Positions 26,447 through 36,949 of a stretch of 64,000 nucleotides of DNA are shown here, piece after piece. Origin of the DNA: an uncultured Paracoccaceae bacterium. Its GTDB lineage: Bacteria > Pseudomonadota > Alphaproteobacteria > Rhodobacterales > Rhodobacteraceae. The stretch covers positions 60,719-124,718 of the forward strand of contig CANKYO010000014.1 of assembly GCA_947488175.1 (NCBI GenBank), given 5' to 3'. Within the stretch, counting starts at the first letter, position 1. Each line of letters starts with the position of its first letter. Position numbers and translations under genes: made by a program. Under the pieces are notes generated by a model. It ran no database searches. It had not been told where the DNA came from and saw nothing but the letters and a program-made list of their open reading frames with translations.

Positions 26447-26887
26447 ATGTCCGATGAACAAAAGGCCCGCAGGGAGCTTCTTGCCCGCAAATTCATCGAG
26501 GCGATCCCCCATGCCCGCGCACTGGGCATGGACCTGACCGAGATCGGGGATGGCAAGGCCACGATCTGCATGGATTATGATGACCGCTTTGTCGGTGATC
26601 CCGAAACCGGTGTGATCCATGGGGGGGCAGTGTCTGCCCTGATGGATACCTGCGGCGGGGCCGCCGTGATGGCCCATCCCGAAGCCCCGATCGGCACGGC
26701 GACGCTGAGTCTGCGGATTGATTATATGCGTCCGGCCACACCGGGTGATCGCATCACGGCCACGGCGGATTGTTATCATGTGACCCGTTCGGTTGCTTTT
26801 GTCCGCGCCACGGCTGTTGATGGCGACCCAAGTCGTCCGGTCGCGACCGCCACCGGCACCTTTACCCTCGAAAGGCCAAAGTCATGA
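26447..26887 (+). CDS. PaaI-family hotdog thioesterase
   Basis: A 146-residue hotdog-fold protein with VIHGGAVSALMDTCGGAAV, the helix and active-site loop of the PaaI/YbgC group, and SLRIDYMRPATPGDRITATA in the core strand. It is expected to hydrolyse acyl-CoA thioesters. The ATG has GAAGGAG five to eight bases upstream; the longer frame runs into the promoter region. An ATGA overlap couples it to the next thioesterase. Confidence 0.85.
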   Translation: MSDEQKARRELLARKFIEAIPHARALGMDLTEIGDGKATICMDYDDRFVGDPETGVIHGGAVSALMDTCGGAAVMAHPEAPIGTATLSLRIDYMRPATPGDRITATADCYHVTRSVAFVRATAVDGDPSRPVATATGTFTLERPKS

Positions 26888-27378
26888 GCCGTCGCCCTGA
26901 ACCCGTGCAAATCGTCAAGCAACGCCGCGATGCAACCTTGCGCAAGCTGGTCGAATGTGTGCCTTACATGCAGTATCTGGGGATCGAGATTGACCGGCGC
27001 GGTGATGAGCTGACTGGGGTGCTGCCGTTTGATGAAGCGCTGATCGGCAACCCAATGCTGCCGGCACTGCATGGCGGAGTGACCGCGGCGTTTCTTGAGG
27101 TCACGGCGATCATGGAACTGAGCTGGGCCATGGTGTGGGAGGATATGGAGGCCGGGCTGGTCACCGATCACGCCCCGCGGATCCGCCTGCCCAAGACAAT
27201 TGACTTCACGGTTGACTACTTACGATCCGGCCTGCCGCGCGATGCCTATGCCCGCGCCCGGGTCAACCGGTCGGGCCGCCGTTATGCCTCGGTCCATGTC
27301 GAGGCTTGGCAGGATAATCGCAGCAAGCTGTTTGCGCAGGCAACGGGCCATTTCCTGATGCCGCCGCGCGATGGCTGA
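26884..27378 (+). CDS. PaaI-family hotdog thioesterase (second)
   Basis: A 164-residue hotdog protein with PALHGGVTAAFLEVTAIMEL and a TIDFTVDYLRSGLPRDAYARA core strand. It is clearly a diverged partner of the preceding gene, since LHGG replaces IHGG and an N-terminal extension is present. The two could form a heteromer. An eight-base overlap joins it to the MATE gene. Substrate unknown. Confidence 0.85.
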   Translation: MSRRPEPVQIVKQRRDATLRKLVECVPYMQYLGIEIDRRGDELTGVLPFDEALIGNPMLPALHGGVTAAFLEVTAIMELSWAMVWEDMEAGLVTDHAPRIRLPKTIDFTVDYLRSGLPRDAYARARVNRSGRRYASVHVEAWQDNRSKLFAQATGHFLMPPRDG

Positions 27379-28702
27379 GACGCTGACCAACCGGCGCGTT
27401 CTGAAGATCGCGCTGCCCATCGTGCTGTCGAATGCGACCGTGCCGATCCTTGGCGTGGTCGATACCGGCGTCGTGGGGCAATTGGGCGAGGCCGCGCCAA
27501 TTGGTGCCGTTGGCATCGGCGCCATCATCCTGTCGGCGATCTACTGGATTTTCGGCTTCCTGCGGATGGGCACAACGGGCCTGACATCGCAGGCGAGCGG
27601 GGCAGGGGATACGGACGAGGTGGATGCCCTGTTGTCGCGCGCTTTATTGATTGGTTTCGGGGCAGGGGCGGTCATCATCCTCGCTCAGGTCGCGTTGTTC
27701 CACGGGGCCTTCTGGGTCGCACCTGCCAGTGAAGAGGTCGAGACGCTGGCGCGCCAATACATGGTGATCCGGGTCTGGTCTGCCCCGGCCACAATCGCCC
27801 TTTACGGGATCACCGGCTGGCTGATCGCCCAAGAACGCACCCGCGCGGTGCTGGCGATTCAGTTCCTGATGAATGGCAGCAACATCGCGCTGAGCTACTA
27901 TCTGGGGTTGGAACTGGGCTGGGGGGTCGAAGGCGTGGCATGGGCCACGTTCATGGCCGAATGGTCGGGGCTGGCGCTGGGCCTGTGGCTGTGCCGCGCG
28001 GCATTTGCCGGGACCGCGTGGCGCACCGCCGCACGGGTTTTTGATCTGGTGCGCCTGAAACATATGGCTGTCGTGAATACTGACATCCTGATCCGGTCGG
28101 TGCTGTTGCAGGCGATCTTTGTCAGCTTCTTGTTCTATGGCGCGGAGTTTGGCGATGTGCCGTTGGCGGCCAACCAGATCCTTGTTCAATTTCTCAACGT
28201 GACGGCCTACGCACTGGATGGGTTCGCCTTTGCAGCCGAGGCGCTGGTGGGCCGAGCGTTAGGGGCGAAAGCACGCGGTGAGTTGCGGCGCAGCGCGGTG
28301 CTGAGCAGTGCGTGGGGTGCGGGGACCTGCGTCGTGCTTGCCATATGCTTTGCAGTGTTCGGCACAACGGTCATCGACATCATGGCCAAATCGGTCGAGG
28401 TGCAGGAGGCCGCGCGTGTCTATCTGCCTTACATGGTCGCGGCTCCCATCGTGGGGGTCGCGGCATGGATGCTGGACGGGATATTCATCGGGGCGACCCG
28501 CACGGCGGATATGCGTAACATGATGATCGTGTCGACCATCGTCTATTTCGCCGCTGTCATCCCGTTGATGGCGGCCTTTGGCAATCACGGGCTGTGGCTG
28601 GGGTTGCATGTCAGCTTTGTGGTGCGTGGCCTGACACTGGCTTGGAAATATCCCGCGCTTGAGGCTGCCGCCGCGCCGTCAAAGCCAGTCGTTGCGGCCT
28701 GA
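27371..28702 (+). CDS. MATE-family efflux transporter (DinF-like)
   Basis: A 443-residue inner-membrane antiporter with twelve predicted helices in two MATE bundles. Typical pieces are [20 protein letters not shown] near the start, [16 protein letters not shown], and [20 protein letters not shown] in the second half. Such pumps exchange Na+ or H+ for organic cations. It is translationally coupled to the two thioesterases. The 3' end overlaps the convergent pyrD gene by 24 bases. Confidence 0.9.
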   Translation: MAETLTNRRVLKIALPIVLSNATVPILGVVDTGVVGQLGEAAPIGAVGIGAIILSAIYWIFGFLRMGTTGLTSQASGAGDTDEVDALLSRALLIGFGAGAVIILAQVALFHGAFWVAPASEEVETLARQYMVIRVWSAPATIALYGITGWLIAQERTRAVLAIQFLMNGSNIALSYYLGLELGWGVEGVAWATFMAEWSGLALGLWLCRAAFAGTAWRTAARVFDLVRLKHMAVVNTDILIRSVLLQAIFVSFLFYGAEFGDVPLAANQILVQFLNVTAYALDGFAFAAEALVGRALGAKARGELRRSAVLSSAWGAGTCVVLAICFAVFGTTVIDIMAKSVEVQEAARVYLPYMVAAPIVGVAAWMLDGIFIGATRTADMRNMMIVSTIVYFAAVIPLMAAFGNHGLWLGLHVSFVVRGLTLAWKYPALEAAAAPSKPVVAA

Positions 28703-29731
28703 TCCAACGGCGTCGGCCACGTTGTCAAATCCGTCCCGGGCCAGCAGTTCATCAAGACCTTTGGCAATATCATCGACCAGTGAAAGCCCGCCATAGACCA
28801 GTGCGGTGTATAGCTGTACCGCCGATGCACCGGCCCTGATTTTGTCGTAGGCTTGAGCGGCGCTGCCGATCCCGCCAACCCCGACAATAGGCAGGTCCGT
28901 CAGCGCCGCTAGTTGAGCCAGAACCCGTGTCGATTTCTCAAAAAGCGGCTGACCAGAAAGGCCACCGGCCTCGGCCTTGTGCGGCCCGTGCAGCCCGTCC
29001 CGATCAAGCGTGGTGTTCGTAGCAATGATTGCGTCGATGCCCGATGTGTTGGCCACTTCGGCCACTTCGCCGATTTCGTCAGTTGTGAGGTCGGGTGCGA
29101 TCTTGAGGAATACGGGGATGGGCTTGGTTAATTCTGCCCGCGCGTCCATGACTTGGCCCAGAAGTGCGGCAAGCGCTGCCTTACCCTGCAAGTCCCGCAG
29201 TTTTTCGGTGTTGGGTGACGACACATTGACCGTGGCGAAATCCACATAGGGGCCGCAATGCGCCAGCACAGTAGCGAAATCTGCGGATTTGTCGCTGCTG
29301 TCCTTGTTGGCCCCAAGGTTTAACCCAACGACCCGACCCGCTGGACGCCGGGCGAGCCTTTGGGCGATGGCCGTCATCCCATCATTGTTGAATCCGAACC
29401 GGTTGATGGCCGCCTGATCCTGAGCCAGCCGGAACAAGCGTGGTTTGGGGTTGCCGGGCTGTGGGCGCGGGGTCGCGGCCCCGACCTCCAGAAAGCCGAA
29501 ACCTGTACGGGCGAGCGGATGCAGTGCCGTCGCATTCTTGTCAAAACCCGCCGCCAGCCCGATGGGATTTGGCAGATCGAGACCCGCGAGCGTTGTCTGC
29601 AACCGATCAGTGGTAAACGGCCCGCCGCGAGGCCCCAGCCCAGCATTGAGCGCATTGAGTGCCATGCCATGGGCGCGTTCGGGATCCACCTGACGCAATG
29701 CGGCCAGCCCGATCTGTTCCAGCAGTTTCAT
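28679..29731 (-). CDS. pyrD: Dihydroorotate dehydrogenase (quinone), class 2
   Basis: A 350-residue membrane-associated FMN enzyme of de novo pyrimidine synthesis, reducing quinone. It begins with the amphipathic helix typical of class 2. [35 protein letters not shown] and the catalytic-serine region [14 protein letters not shown] follow. The C-terminal [20 protein letters not shown] binds the FMN phosphate. An ATGA overlap joins it to the DUF952 gene upstream. Confidence 0.95.
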   Translation of the reverse strand: MKLLEQIGLAALRQVDPERAHGMALNALNAGLGPRGGPFTTDRLQTTLAGLDLPNPIGLAAGFDKNATALHPLARTGFGFLEVGAATPRPQPGNPKPRLFRLAQDQAAINRFGFNNDGMTAIAQRLARRPAGRVVGLNLGANKDSSDKSADFATVLAHCGPYVDFATVNVSSPNTEKLRDLQGKAALAALLGQVMDARAELTKPIPVFLKIAPDLTTDEIGEVAEVANTSGIDAIIATNTTLDRDGLHGPHKAEAGGLSGQPLFEKSTRVLAQLAALTDLPIVGVGGIGSAAQAYDKIRAGASAVQLYTALVYGGLSLVDDIAKGLDELLARDGFDNVADAVGSGRNDWL

Positions 29732-30060
29732 TCGAACTCCGGAAACTGGTGGACGCCATCAACGATGGGCAGCGGCTTGTGCCATTTGACATCCGACAGG
29801 CGCAATTTGCGGTAAAGATGCGGGAAGAGCGCGCCGCCGCGCGAGGCCTCCCATTTCAGGCTGTCCAGTCCGTCGGCTTCTACCGCCAGCAGAACCAGAC
29901 CTTCCTCGTCCTTAAAATAGAGCTCGGCCGTGCGCGCCACGGTGTCGGAGCCTGAAAAGTGAATGTAGCCGTCGGTCACATCAATCGGGGCGCCATCAGT
30001 CTCGCCCGCGGCTTGCAACGCGGCCCATTCGTCGGCCCGGAAGATTTTATAGATCAGCAT
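29728..30060 (-). CDS. DUF952-family protein
   Basis: A 110-residue protein beginning [36 protein letters not shown] and the C-terminal [15 protein letters not shown] carry the conserved histidines of DUF952, which has a fold related to ADP-ribosyl or 2H-type enzymes; the activity is unproven. The longer frame upstream lacks a ribosome site and is not protein-like. It is coupled to pyrD by ATGA. Confidence 0.78.
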   Translation of the reverse strand: MLIYKIFRADEWAALQAAGETDGAPIDVTDGYIHFSGSDTVARTAELYFKDEEGLVLLAVEADGLDSLKWEASRGGALFPHLYRKLRLSDVKWHKPLPIVDGVHQFPEFE

Positions 30061-30212
30061 GCGCGCGTCATCGCGCGCACGGCGCGCAAGGTCAACCCGC
30101 AGAGCTGTTACAAAATTGACGTAAGGTCCGTTCGGCACAGGCAGGCGAAGCCGTTTGACTCTACCCATGGCGGGGGTCAATCTGGCCAGCATAACAACAG
30201 GGGGAAATCCAA

Positions 30213-31775
30213 ATGATTTCGCGAATTCTAACGACAACCTGCGCTTTGGCGCTGACGGCGGGCACGGCTTATGCCGACTATACTTTGCACGTGATTCACA
30301 TCAACGATCTGCACAGCCGGATCGAACCGATCAACCGCTTTGATTCGACCTGCAATGCCGAAGACAACGCCGCTGGCGAATGTTTTGGCGGCATCGCGCG
30401 CGTGATTACCAAGATCAATGAGTTGCGCGAGGAACTGGCCGGCGAAAACGTCATCGTGCTGGATGCGGGCGACCAGTATCAGGGCAGCCTGATGTACACG
30501 ACCTACAAGGGCGATGTGGAGGCTGAATTTGCGGAACTTATCGGCTTTGACGCCATGGCCGTAGGCAACCACGAATTCGACGATGGCGATGAAGGGCTGC
30601 GCAAGCTGACCGATAATGTGTCCTTCCCGATCATTTCGGGGAATATCGACGTGTCCAGTTCCAATATTCTGGCCGGGCAGGTCGAAAACCATGTGGTTCT
30701 TGAGATCGGTGGACAGAAAATCGGTATCGTTTCGGCGCTGGCCGTTGATACAGTCGAAACCTCCAGCCCGTCGGATGCCGTTATCTTCACCGATGAAGCG
30801 GAAAGCCTGAGCGCCGATGTTGCAACGCTGGAGGCCGAGGGCGTCGACAAGATCATTGCGCTGACCCATGTCGGTGTGAACAGAGACAAGATGATCGCTG
30901 AAAACGTCGCCGGACTTGATGCCGTTGTGGGCGGGCATTCGCATACCCTGTTTTCGAACACGGAAGAAGGGGCGATGGCCTATCCGACCATGGTCGGTGA
31001 CGTACCGGTCGTGCAGGCTTATGCCTATTCAAAGTACATTGGTCATCTGGTGCTGGAATTCGATGATGCTGGCAACGTGACCTCTGCCTCTGGCGATACG
31101 ATTCTGCTGGATGCCAGCGTGGCCGAGGATGAAGCTGCGGTCGCACGCGTGGCCGAATTGGCCGGACCCATCGAAGAGATGAAGAACCGGGTTGTGGCCG
31201 ATGCCGCAGAACCCATTGAAGGCGACCGTTCCGTTTGCCGCGCGATGGAATGCCCCATGGGCAATCTGGTGGCCGATGCGATGCTGGACCGGGTCAAGGA
31301 TCAGGGCGTTCAGATTGCGATCCAGAATGGTGGCGGTCTGCGTGCATCCATTGACGCAGGCGAAGTGACGATGGGCGAGGTGCTGACAGTGCTGCCGTTC
31401 CAGAACACTTTGTCGACATTTGAGGTCACAGGTGAAGCAATTGTAGCGGCGCTTGAAAACGGGGTTAGCCAGATCGAAGAAGGCGCCGGGCGATTCCCGC
31501 AGGTGGCCGGCATGACCTTTGCGGTTGATGCCGCCGCCGAACCGGGGTCGCGGATTTCCGACGTCATGGTGGGTGGTGAACCCATTGATCTGGCTGCGAC
31601 CTATGGTGTGGTGTCCAACAACTACGTCCGCAACGGTGGCGACGGCTATGCGATGTTTGAGGGCGCGGCAAACGCCTATGATTTCGGCCCTGATCTGGCC
31701 GACGTCACGGCAGAATACATCGCGGCAAATGCGCCTTACACGCCCTACACCGATGGGCGCATCACGATGAAATAG
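30213..31775 (+). CDS. Periplasmic 5'-nucleotidase / metallophosphatase (UshA family)
   Basis: A 520-residue secreted enzyme. Residues 1-21 are a Sec signal peptide ending TAYA. The metallophosphoesterase domain follows, with HINDLHSR, DAGDQYQGS, GNHEFDDG and VGGHSHTLF. The C-terminal 5'-nucleotidase domain (GNLVADAMLD, NGGGLRASIDAGEVT, NNYVRNGGDGYAMF) binds the nucleoside. It would release phosphate and nucleosides from nucleotides in the periplasm, matching the nucleoside-salvage operon in this window. Confidence 0.9.
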   Translation: MISRILTTTCALALTAGTAYADYTLHVIHINDLHSRIEPINRFDSTCNAEDNAAGECFGGIARVITKINELREELAGENVIVLDAGDQYQGSLMYTTYKGDVEAEFAELIGFDAMAVGNHEFDDGDEGLRKLTDNVSFPIISGNIDVSSSNILAGQVENHVVLEIGGQKIGIVSALAVDTVETSSPSDAVIFTDEAESLSADVATLEAEGVDKIIALTHVGVNRDKMIAENVAGLDAVVGGHSHTLFSNTEEGAMAYPTMVGDVPVVQAYAYSKYIGHLVLEFDDAGNVTSASGDTILLDASVAEDEAAVARVAELAGPIEEMKNRVVADAAEPIEGDRSVCRAMECPMGNLVADAMLDRVKDQGVQIAIQNGGGLRASIDAGEVTMGEVLTVLPFQNTLSTFEVTGEAIVAALENGVSQIEEGAGRFPQVAGMTFAVDAAAEPGSRISDVMVGGEPIDLAATYGVVSNNYVRNGGDGYAMFEGAANAYDFGPDLADVTAEYIAANAPYTPYTDGRITMK

Positions 31776-31797
31776 GCCAGCAGGCTTTGCGAAACGG

Positions 31798-31824
31798 CGC
31801 GCCGCAGGAAACTGCGGCGCGTTT
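31798..31824 (+). terminator. Rho-independent-type terminator after the 5'-nucleotidase gene
   Basis: CGCGCCGCAG and CTGCGGCGCG form a perfect ten-base stem closed by a GAAA tetraloop, followed by TTT. It begins 22 bases after the stop codon at 31775. The T-run is short, as is common in this group. Confidence 0.7.
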
Positions 31825-31910
31825 GCGTATCTGAAAGGGTAGAGTTGCAAAAGAGGCGCGTTGGTTTCTTGACGTTATGTGTTCTGTGAAATATGCCCAC
31901 GGCACAGCGC

Positions 31911-31984
31911 GCGGGCGTTGTGTAATGGTAAGACCTCAGCCTTCCAAGCTGATGATACGGGTTCGATTCCCGTCGCCCGCTCCA
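31911..31984 (+). tRNA. tRNA-Gly (anticodon TCC)
   Basis: A complete cloverleaf of 74 bases with the 3' CCA encoded. The acceptor arm is GCGGGCG with CGCCCGC. The D-arm contains AATGGTA, the anticodon loop CTTCCAA places TCC at 31943-31945, and the T-arm is ACGGGTTCGATTCCCGT. It lies between the 5'-nucleotidase terminator and the ABC exporter gene, with no integrase attached. Confidence 0.95.
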
Positions 31985-32084
31985 ACCTTTTCCATTCATC
32001 ACTGCATGGCCGATGTGCATTTGGTCGCCTTGTTAATCTGCGATGCGGCTTTTATGTCCTTGCCGAACAAAGGACGAGACGGAC

Positions 32085-33878
32085 ATGGCTGACGCCCCCA
32101 AAGCAGGCGACGACGACCGCGCCCCATCGAAACGGATTGGCGCGCTCAAGGCGTTGTGGCCGTTCATGTCGCCCTATCGCGGCATGATTGTGGCGGCGCT
32201 GGGCGCCTTGGTGCTGACGGCGATGGTATCACTGGTGCTGCCCCTGGCGGTGCGCCGTGTGATCGACAATTTCGACGTCGAAAATGGCGAGATCCTGGAA
32301 AGCTACTTTGCAGCCGCTATCGGTATTGCTGCCCTTTTGGCGGTGGGCACAGCGATGCGCTATTATCTTGTGACCCGGCTGGGTGAACGGGTGGTGGCTG
32401 ATATTCGCAAGGCGGTGTTCGACCGGATGATCGGGATGAGCCCCGCCTTTTACGAAAAGATAATGACCGGCGAAGTGTTGAGCCGGATCACCACCGACAC
32501 GACCCTTATTCTATCAGTCATCGGCAGTTCGGTATCGGTCGCATTGCGCAACATCCTGATCTTCTTTGGTGGCATCGCGCTGATGCTGTTCACCTCGATC
32601 AAGATGTCGCTGGCGGTACTATGGCCGATCCCGGTGATTATCCTGCCGATCATCCTGCTGGGCCGCAGGGTGCGTATCCTGTCCAAGGAAAATCAGGATC
32701 TGATCGCAGAATCCAGCGGCGATGCATCCGAACAATTGCTGTCCGCCCAGACCGTACAGGCGTTTACGCATGAGGTTCTGAGCCGCGCGAAATTCGGCAA
32801 TGTGACCGAAAAGAGCTTTGTTGCCGCTCGCAAACGGATCGCCACCCGCGCCATTCTGACGGCAATCGTCATCTTTATCGCCTTTTCCGCCATTGTCGGG
32901 TTCCTTTGGATGGGGGCCACGGATGTGCGGGCGGGTGACATTACCGAAGGCGAATTGGTGCAGTTCATGATCTATACGATCATGGTTGCTGGTGCTTTGG
33001 CCGCGCTCACTGAAATCTGGGGTGAATTGCAGCGCGCCGCGGGCGCAACAGAACGGCTGGTCGAACTTCTGACGGCAGAGGATACGGTGGCTGATCCGGT
33101 TGCTGCCGTGGCGATGCCCCCGGCCTTGCAGGGCGAAATCACGTTTGATGATGTATCGTTCAGCTATCCGTCGCGGCCCAGCATCTCGGCCTTGGATCAG
33201 GTCAGCCTTCAGATAGCACCTGGCGAAACAGTGGCCCTTGTCGGCCCGTCCGGTGCCGGCAAGACAACGATCATCCAATTGGTGCTGCGGTTTTACGATC
33301 CGCAAAGCGGCACGATCCGGCTGGACGGGATGGACCTGAAAGACCTGGATCGCGCTGCGTTCCGCAAGCAGATCGCCCTTGTGCCACAGGACCCGGTCAT
33401 CTTTGCCGACACAGCGCGCGAAAACATCCGCTTTGGACGACCCGATGCGACCGATGCAGAGGTTGAGGCGGCGGCCAAGGCTGCAGCCGCCCATGATTTC
33501 CTCATGGCCTTGCCAGATGGCTACGACAGCTATGTCGGCGAACGGGGGGTCATGCTGTCCGGCGGCCAGAAACAACGGATCGCCATCGCCCGCGCCATCC
33601 TGCGCGATGCGCCGATCCTGTTGCTGGACGAAGCAACCAGCGCGCTGGACGCCGAAAGCGAAAGTGCGGTGCAACAGGCGGTTGAAGCCTTGGCGCGCAA
33701 CCGGACAACCCTGATCGTCGCCCACCGGCTGGCTACGGTGAAAAAGGCCGACCGGATCGTCGTCTTTGACGGGGGTAAAATCGTGGCCCAGGGCACCCAT
33801 GACAGCCTTGTCGCGCAGGACGGTCTATATGCCCGGCTGGCCCGGTTGCAGTTCACCGCAGGCGCCGCCGCAGAATAA
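32085..33878 (+). CDS. ABC exporter, fused permease-ATPase (MsbA-like)
   Basis: A 597-residue half-transporter that would act as a homodimer. The N-terminal membrane domain has six helices (about 30-310). The C-terminal ATPase has Walker A GPSGAGKTT, signature LSGGQKQR, Walker B ILLLDEATSALD and the switch histidine in IVAHRL. I start at MADAPKAG after AAAGGACGAG; the longer frame overlaps the tRNA flank. Lipid or drug export is typical of the family, but the substrate is not determinable. Confidence 0.88.
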   Translation: MADAPKAGDDDRAPSKRIGALKALWPFMSPYRGMIVAALGALVLTAMVSLVLPLAVRRVIDNFDVENGEILESYFAAAIGIAALLAVGTAMRYYLVTRLGERVVADIRKAVFDRMIGMSPAFYEKIMTGEVLSRITTDTTLILSVIGSSVSVALRNILIFFGGIALMLFTSIKMSLAVLWPIPVIILPIILLGRRVRILSKENQDLIAESSGDASEQLLSAQTVQAFTHEVLSRAKFGNVTEKSFVAARKRIATRAILTAIVIFIAFSAIVGFLWMGATDVRAGDITEGELVQFMIYTIMVAGALAALTEIWGELQRAAGATERLVELLTAEDTVADPVAAVAMPPALQGEITFDDVSFSYPSRPSISALDQVSLQIAPGETVALVGPSGAGKTTIIQLVLRFYDPQSGTIRLDGMDLKDLDRAAFRKQIALVPQDPVIFADTARENIRFGRPDATDAEVEAAAKAAAAHDFLMALPDGYDSYVGERGVMLSGGQKQRIAIARAILRDAPILLLDEATSALDAESESAVQQAVEALARNRTTLIVAHRLATVKKADRIVVFDGGKIVAQGTHDSLVAQDGLYARLARLQFTAGAAAE

Positions 33879-33990
33879 TCAAGATTTTCGTAGCGTTATA
33901 CTTGCGATTTCCCCGCAGTTTGCCCACCCTATATCGACGGGAGAACCACCGAACAATAAGGTGGTGGGCACAACAGGGGAGGAGGCCGGT

Positions 33991-35877
33991 ATGGTCTACG
34001 CGAATATGGATGATCGCAATGCGATCGAAAACGAAATGCCGTGGGATGCGCGCGATCTGCCAATCACAACCTATGCGTTGCTGAGCCAGACAGCGGAAAA
34101 GCATGGGTCTCGCAATGCGGTGTCGTACCGGTTGCTATCCGACCCCAATTCGAAATGCGAAACGCTTAGCTGGAATGACCTGCGCGACAAGACAGGGCAG
34201 GCGGCCAACCTGTTCCGATCCCTTGGTGTAGGCGAAAACGATGTGGTGGCGTTCCTGCTGCCCAACGCCACCGAAACCGTCCTGACCTATCTGGGCGGGC
34301 AGGTCGCGGGGATCGTCAACCCGATCAATCCGCTGCTGGAAGCCGAACAAATCTCGGCCATTCTGCGTGAAACCAATGCCAAGGTGCTGGTCACGCTCAA
34401 GGCTTTCCCGAAAACCGATGTTGCCCAGAAAGCGGCAGAGGCGGTGCGCTTTGCCCCCAATGTCAAAACGATCCTCGAAGTTGATCTGCTGCGCTATCTG
34501 ACCGGGTTGAAGCGCCTTATCGTGCCCCTGATCCGGCCCAAGAACCCCACCGACCACGACGCCCGCGTGCTTGATTTCAACGCGGAATTGAACAAACAAC
34601 CCAAGGAACTGGCATTCGCCGACAGCGCACATGACCGCGTGGCGGCCTATTTCCACACCGGTGGGACGACAGGCATGCCCAAAGTGGTGCAGCACCGCTA
34701 TTCCGGCATTGTCTATAACGCCTGGCTGGGCAGCCGCCTGTTGTTTACTGAGACGGATGTGCAGATGTGCCCGCTGCCCTTGTTCCACGTCTTCGCCACC
34801 ATCGTCAGCCTTGGCGCGTCGCTGGGCTCTGGTGCCGAAATCGTATTCCCGACCCCGCAGGGCTATCGCGGGGATGGCGTGTTCGACAATTTTTGGAAGC
34901 TGATCGAAAAGCACAAAGTGACATTCATGATCACAGTGCCGACAGCCATGTCAGCGCTCATGCAGCGCAAGGTGGATGCGGATATATCGACCTTGCGGCT
35001 GGCCTTTTGCGGGTCCGCTCCGCTACCGCTTGAGCTTTACAAACGGTTTGAGGCCGCGGCAGGTGTGACCATCTGCGAAGGGTATGGCCTGACCGAAGCC
35101 ACCTGTCTGGTCTCGATCAACCCGCCCGATGGGGAAAAGAGAGTAGGCTCCATCGGCCTGCCGTTCCCCTATACCGACATCCGCATCATGTCTGTCGCCA
35201 CGGGCGAGGAAATGGGTGTTGATGAGATTGGCGAAATCTGTGTGTCCAACCCTGGCGTCTACGGCGGCAAGACCTATACCGAGGCGGACAAGAACGAAAA
35301 TCTGTTCTACCCCGGTACCATTTCCGACGCGCAATATCTACGGACCGGTGATCTTGGGCGCAAGGACCCTGATGGATATCTGTGGATCACGGGCCGCGCC
35401 AAGGACCTGATCATTCGCGGCGGTCACAACATTGATCCGGCCGAGATTGAAGAGGCGCTGGCCGGGCACGAGGCCGTCGCCTTCGCCGGAGCAATTGGTC
35501 AGCCCGATGCCCATGCAGGCGAGGTGCCTTGCGCCTATGTCGAACTTGTGGACGGGGCGAGCATCGACCCTGAAGAGCTGCGCGAATACGCCAAGGATCA
35601 TATTCATGAACGCGCCGCACATCCGAAATACCTCGAGGTGCTGGATGAATTGCCCAAAACGGCAGTGGGCAAGATTTTCAAACCCGATCTGCGCAAGCGG
35701 GCCATCACCCGGATCTACAACGCGGCCCTCGCCGACACGGAGGCCGAGGTGCATTCCGTGACCGAGGACAAGAAACGCGGCCTTGTCGCCAAAATCGTCA
35801 AGACCGGCGGTGCAACAGATGATGACATCAAAAAGGCGCTCGGGGCCTATACAATCCCGTGGGATCCGGCAGAGTAG
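33991..35877 (+). CDS. Acyl-CoA synthetase (AMP-forming), second copy
   Basis: A 628-residue ANL-family ligase, larger than the 535-residue one at 15355. HTGGTTGMPKVVQH is the phosphate loop, EGYGLTEATCL the adenine-binding region, YLRTGDLGRKDPDGYLWITG the hinge, and LPKTAVGKIFKPDLRKR holds the catalytic lysine. The start follows GGGGAGGAGG at five bases. A C-terminal tail with coiled character follows (KKRGLVAKIVKTGGATDDDI). It precedes the HIBADH-like gene, with which it may form a unit. Confidence 0.87.
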   Translation: MVYANMDDRNAIENEMPWDARDLPITTYALLSQTAEKHGSRNAVSYRLLSDPNSKCETLSWNDLRDKTGQAANLFRSLGVGENDVVAFLLPNATETVLTYLGGQVAGIVNPINPLLEAEQISAILRETNAKVLVTLKAFPKTDVAQKAAEAVRFAPNVKTILEVDLLRYLTGLKRLIVPLIRPKNPTDHDARVLDFNAELNKQPKELAFADSAHDRVAAYFHTGGTTGMPKVVQHRYSGIVYNAWLGSRLLFTETDVQMCPLPLFHVFATIVSLGASLGSGAEIVFPTPQGYRGDGVFDNFWKLIEKHKVTFMITVPTAMSALMQRKVDADISTLRLAFCGSAPLPLELYKRFEAAAGVTICEGYGLTEATCLVSINPPDGEKRVGSIGLPFPYTDIRIMSVATGEEMGVDEIGEICVSNPGVYGGKTYTEADKNENLFYPGTISDAQYLRTGDLGRKDPDGYLWITGRAKDLIIRGGHNIDPAEIEEALAGHEAVAFAGAIGQPDAHAGEVPCAYVELVDGASIDPEELREYAKDHIHERAAHPKYLEVLDELPKTAVGKIFKPDLRKRAITRIYNAALADTEAEVHSVTEDKKRGLVAKIVKTGGATDDDIKKALGAYTIPWDPAE

Positions 35878-35907
35878 GCGGGCGGTAAACCACAAAGGAC
35901 GGGCATC

Positions 35908-36780
35908 ATGGCGAAGCTGGCTTTCTTGGGTTTGGGGGTCATGGGCTATCCTATGGCGGGTCATTTGCAGGCCGCTGGCCATGATGTGACGGTCTATAAC
36001 CGGACGGCGGCCAAGGCCGAGGCATGGGTCGCACAACACAAGGGCCAGATGGCGGGTACCCCCGCCCTGGCCGCATCCGGGGCTGATATGGTTATGGCCT
36101 GCGTCGGTAATGACGATGATCTGCGGTCGGTCTGTCTGGGCAATGACGGGGCCTTTGCCAGCATGGCATCAGGCAGCATTTTCGTGGATCACACCACGGT
36201 GTCTGCTGCGGTCACGCGCGAATTGCATGCTGCTGCCGCCGATAAGGGCATCGAATTTGTCGATGCGCCGGTATCCGGCGGGCAGGCTGGGGCCGAAAAC
36301 GGGGCCTTGTCGGTTATGTGTGGCGGCGCGCAGGACAGCTATGACAAGGCCGAGGCCGTCATTGCCGCCTATGCCCGCATCTGCCGCCGTATCGGCGACA
36401 GTGGTGCTGGCCAGATGACCAAGATGTGCAACCAGATAGCCATTGCAGGCCTTGTGCAAGGGCTGTCAGAGGCACTGCATTTCGCCCAGAAGGCCGGGCT
36501 GGATGGGCGCGCCGTGATCGAGGTGATCAGCCAGGGCGCTGCCGGAAGCTGGCAGATGTCCAACCGATACGAAACCATGCTGGATGACCACTTTGACCAT
36601 GGTTTTGCCGTGGATTGGATGCGTAAGGACTTGGGCATTTGCCTTGATGCCGCAGATGAAAACGGGGCCAGCCTGCCGGTGACCGCCCTTGTCGACCAGT
36701 TCTACAAGGATGTGCAGAAACTGGGCGGTGGTCGCTGGGATACATCATCGCTGCTTAAACGGTTGCAGGCGATGGGGTAG
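35908..36780 (+). CDS. NAD(P)-dependent beta-hydroxyacid dehydrogenase (3-hydroxyisobutyrate dehydrogenase-like)
   Basis: A 290-residue beta-hydroxyacid dehydrogenase. The N-terminal Rossmann motif is FLGLGVMGYPMAGHL, the substrate loop is FVDAPVSGGQAGAENG, and the catalytic lysine is in GQMTKMCNQIAIAG. Candidate substrates include 3-hydroxyisobutyrate, tartronate semialdehyde and succinate semialdehyde. It follows the acyl-CoA synthetase by 30 bases on the same strand. A 374-base non-coding stretch comes after it. Confidence 0.85.
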   Translation: MAKLAFLGLGVMGYPMAGHLQAAGHDVTVYNRTAAKAEAWVAQHKGQMAGTPALAASGADMVMACVGNDDDLRSVCLGNDGAFASMASGSIFVDHTTVSAAVTRELHAAAADKGIEFVDAPVSGGQAGAENGALSVMCGGAQDSYDKAEAVIAAYARICRRIGDSGAGQMTKMCNQIAIAGLVQGLSEALHFAQKAGLDGRAVIEVISQGAAGSWQMSNRYETMLDDHFDHGFAVDWMRKDLGICLDAADENGASLPVTALVDQFYKDVQKLGGGRWDTSSLLKRLQAMG

Positions 36781-36949
36781 TACGGCCCGATCGTTTTTTG
36801 CGATGCTGGCCAGGCCTGATGTTGCCTGATGAACCCTGATGTTATGGAGACGACCTTGATGCCACCCGCGAATACATGGCCACACCGCCCATAGCGGTTT
36901 CGGTCTGCCAGTTCGGCAGCTGAACGCGGGCTGCCGGACCGGGTGCGCG

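Noticed and set aside
31911..31984. tRNA-Gly as an island insertion site
   Set aside because: The flanking genes are a periplasmic nucleotidase and an ABC exporter with backbone composition, and no integrase or repeat of the tRNA end is nearby.
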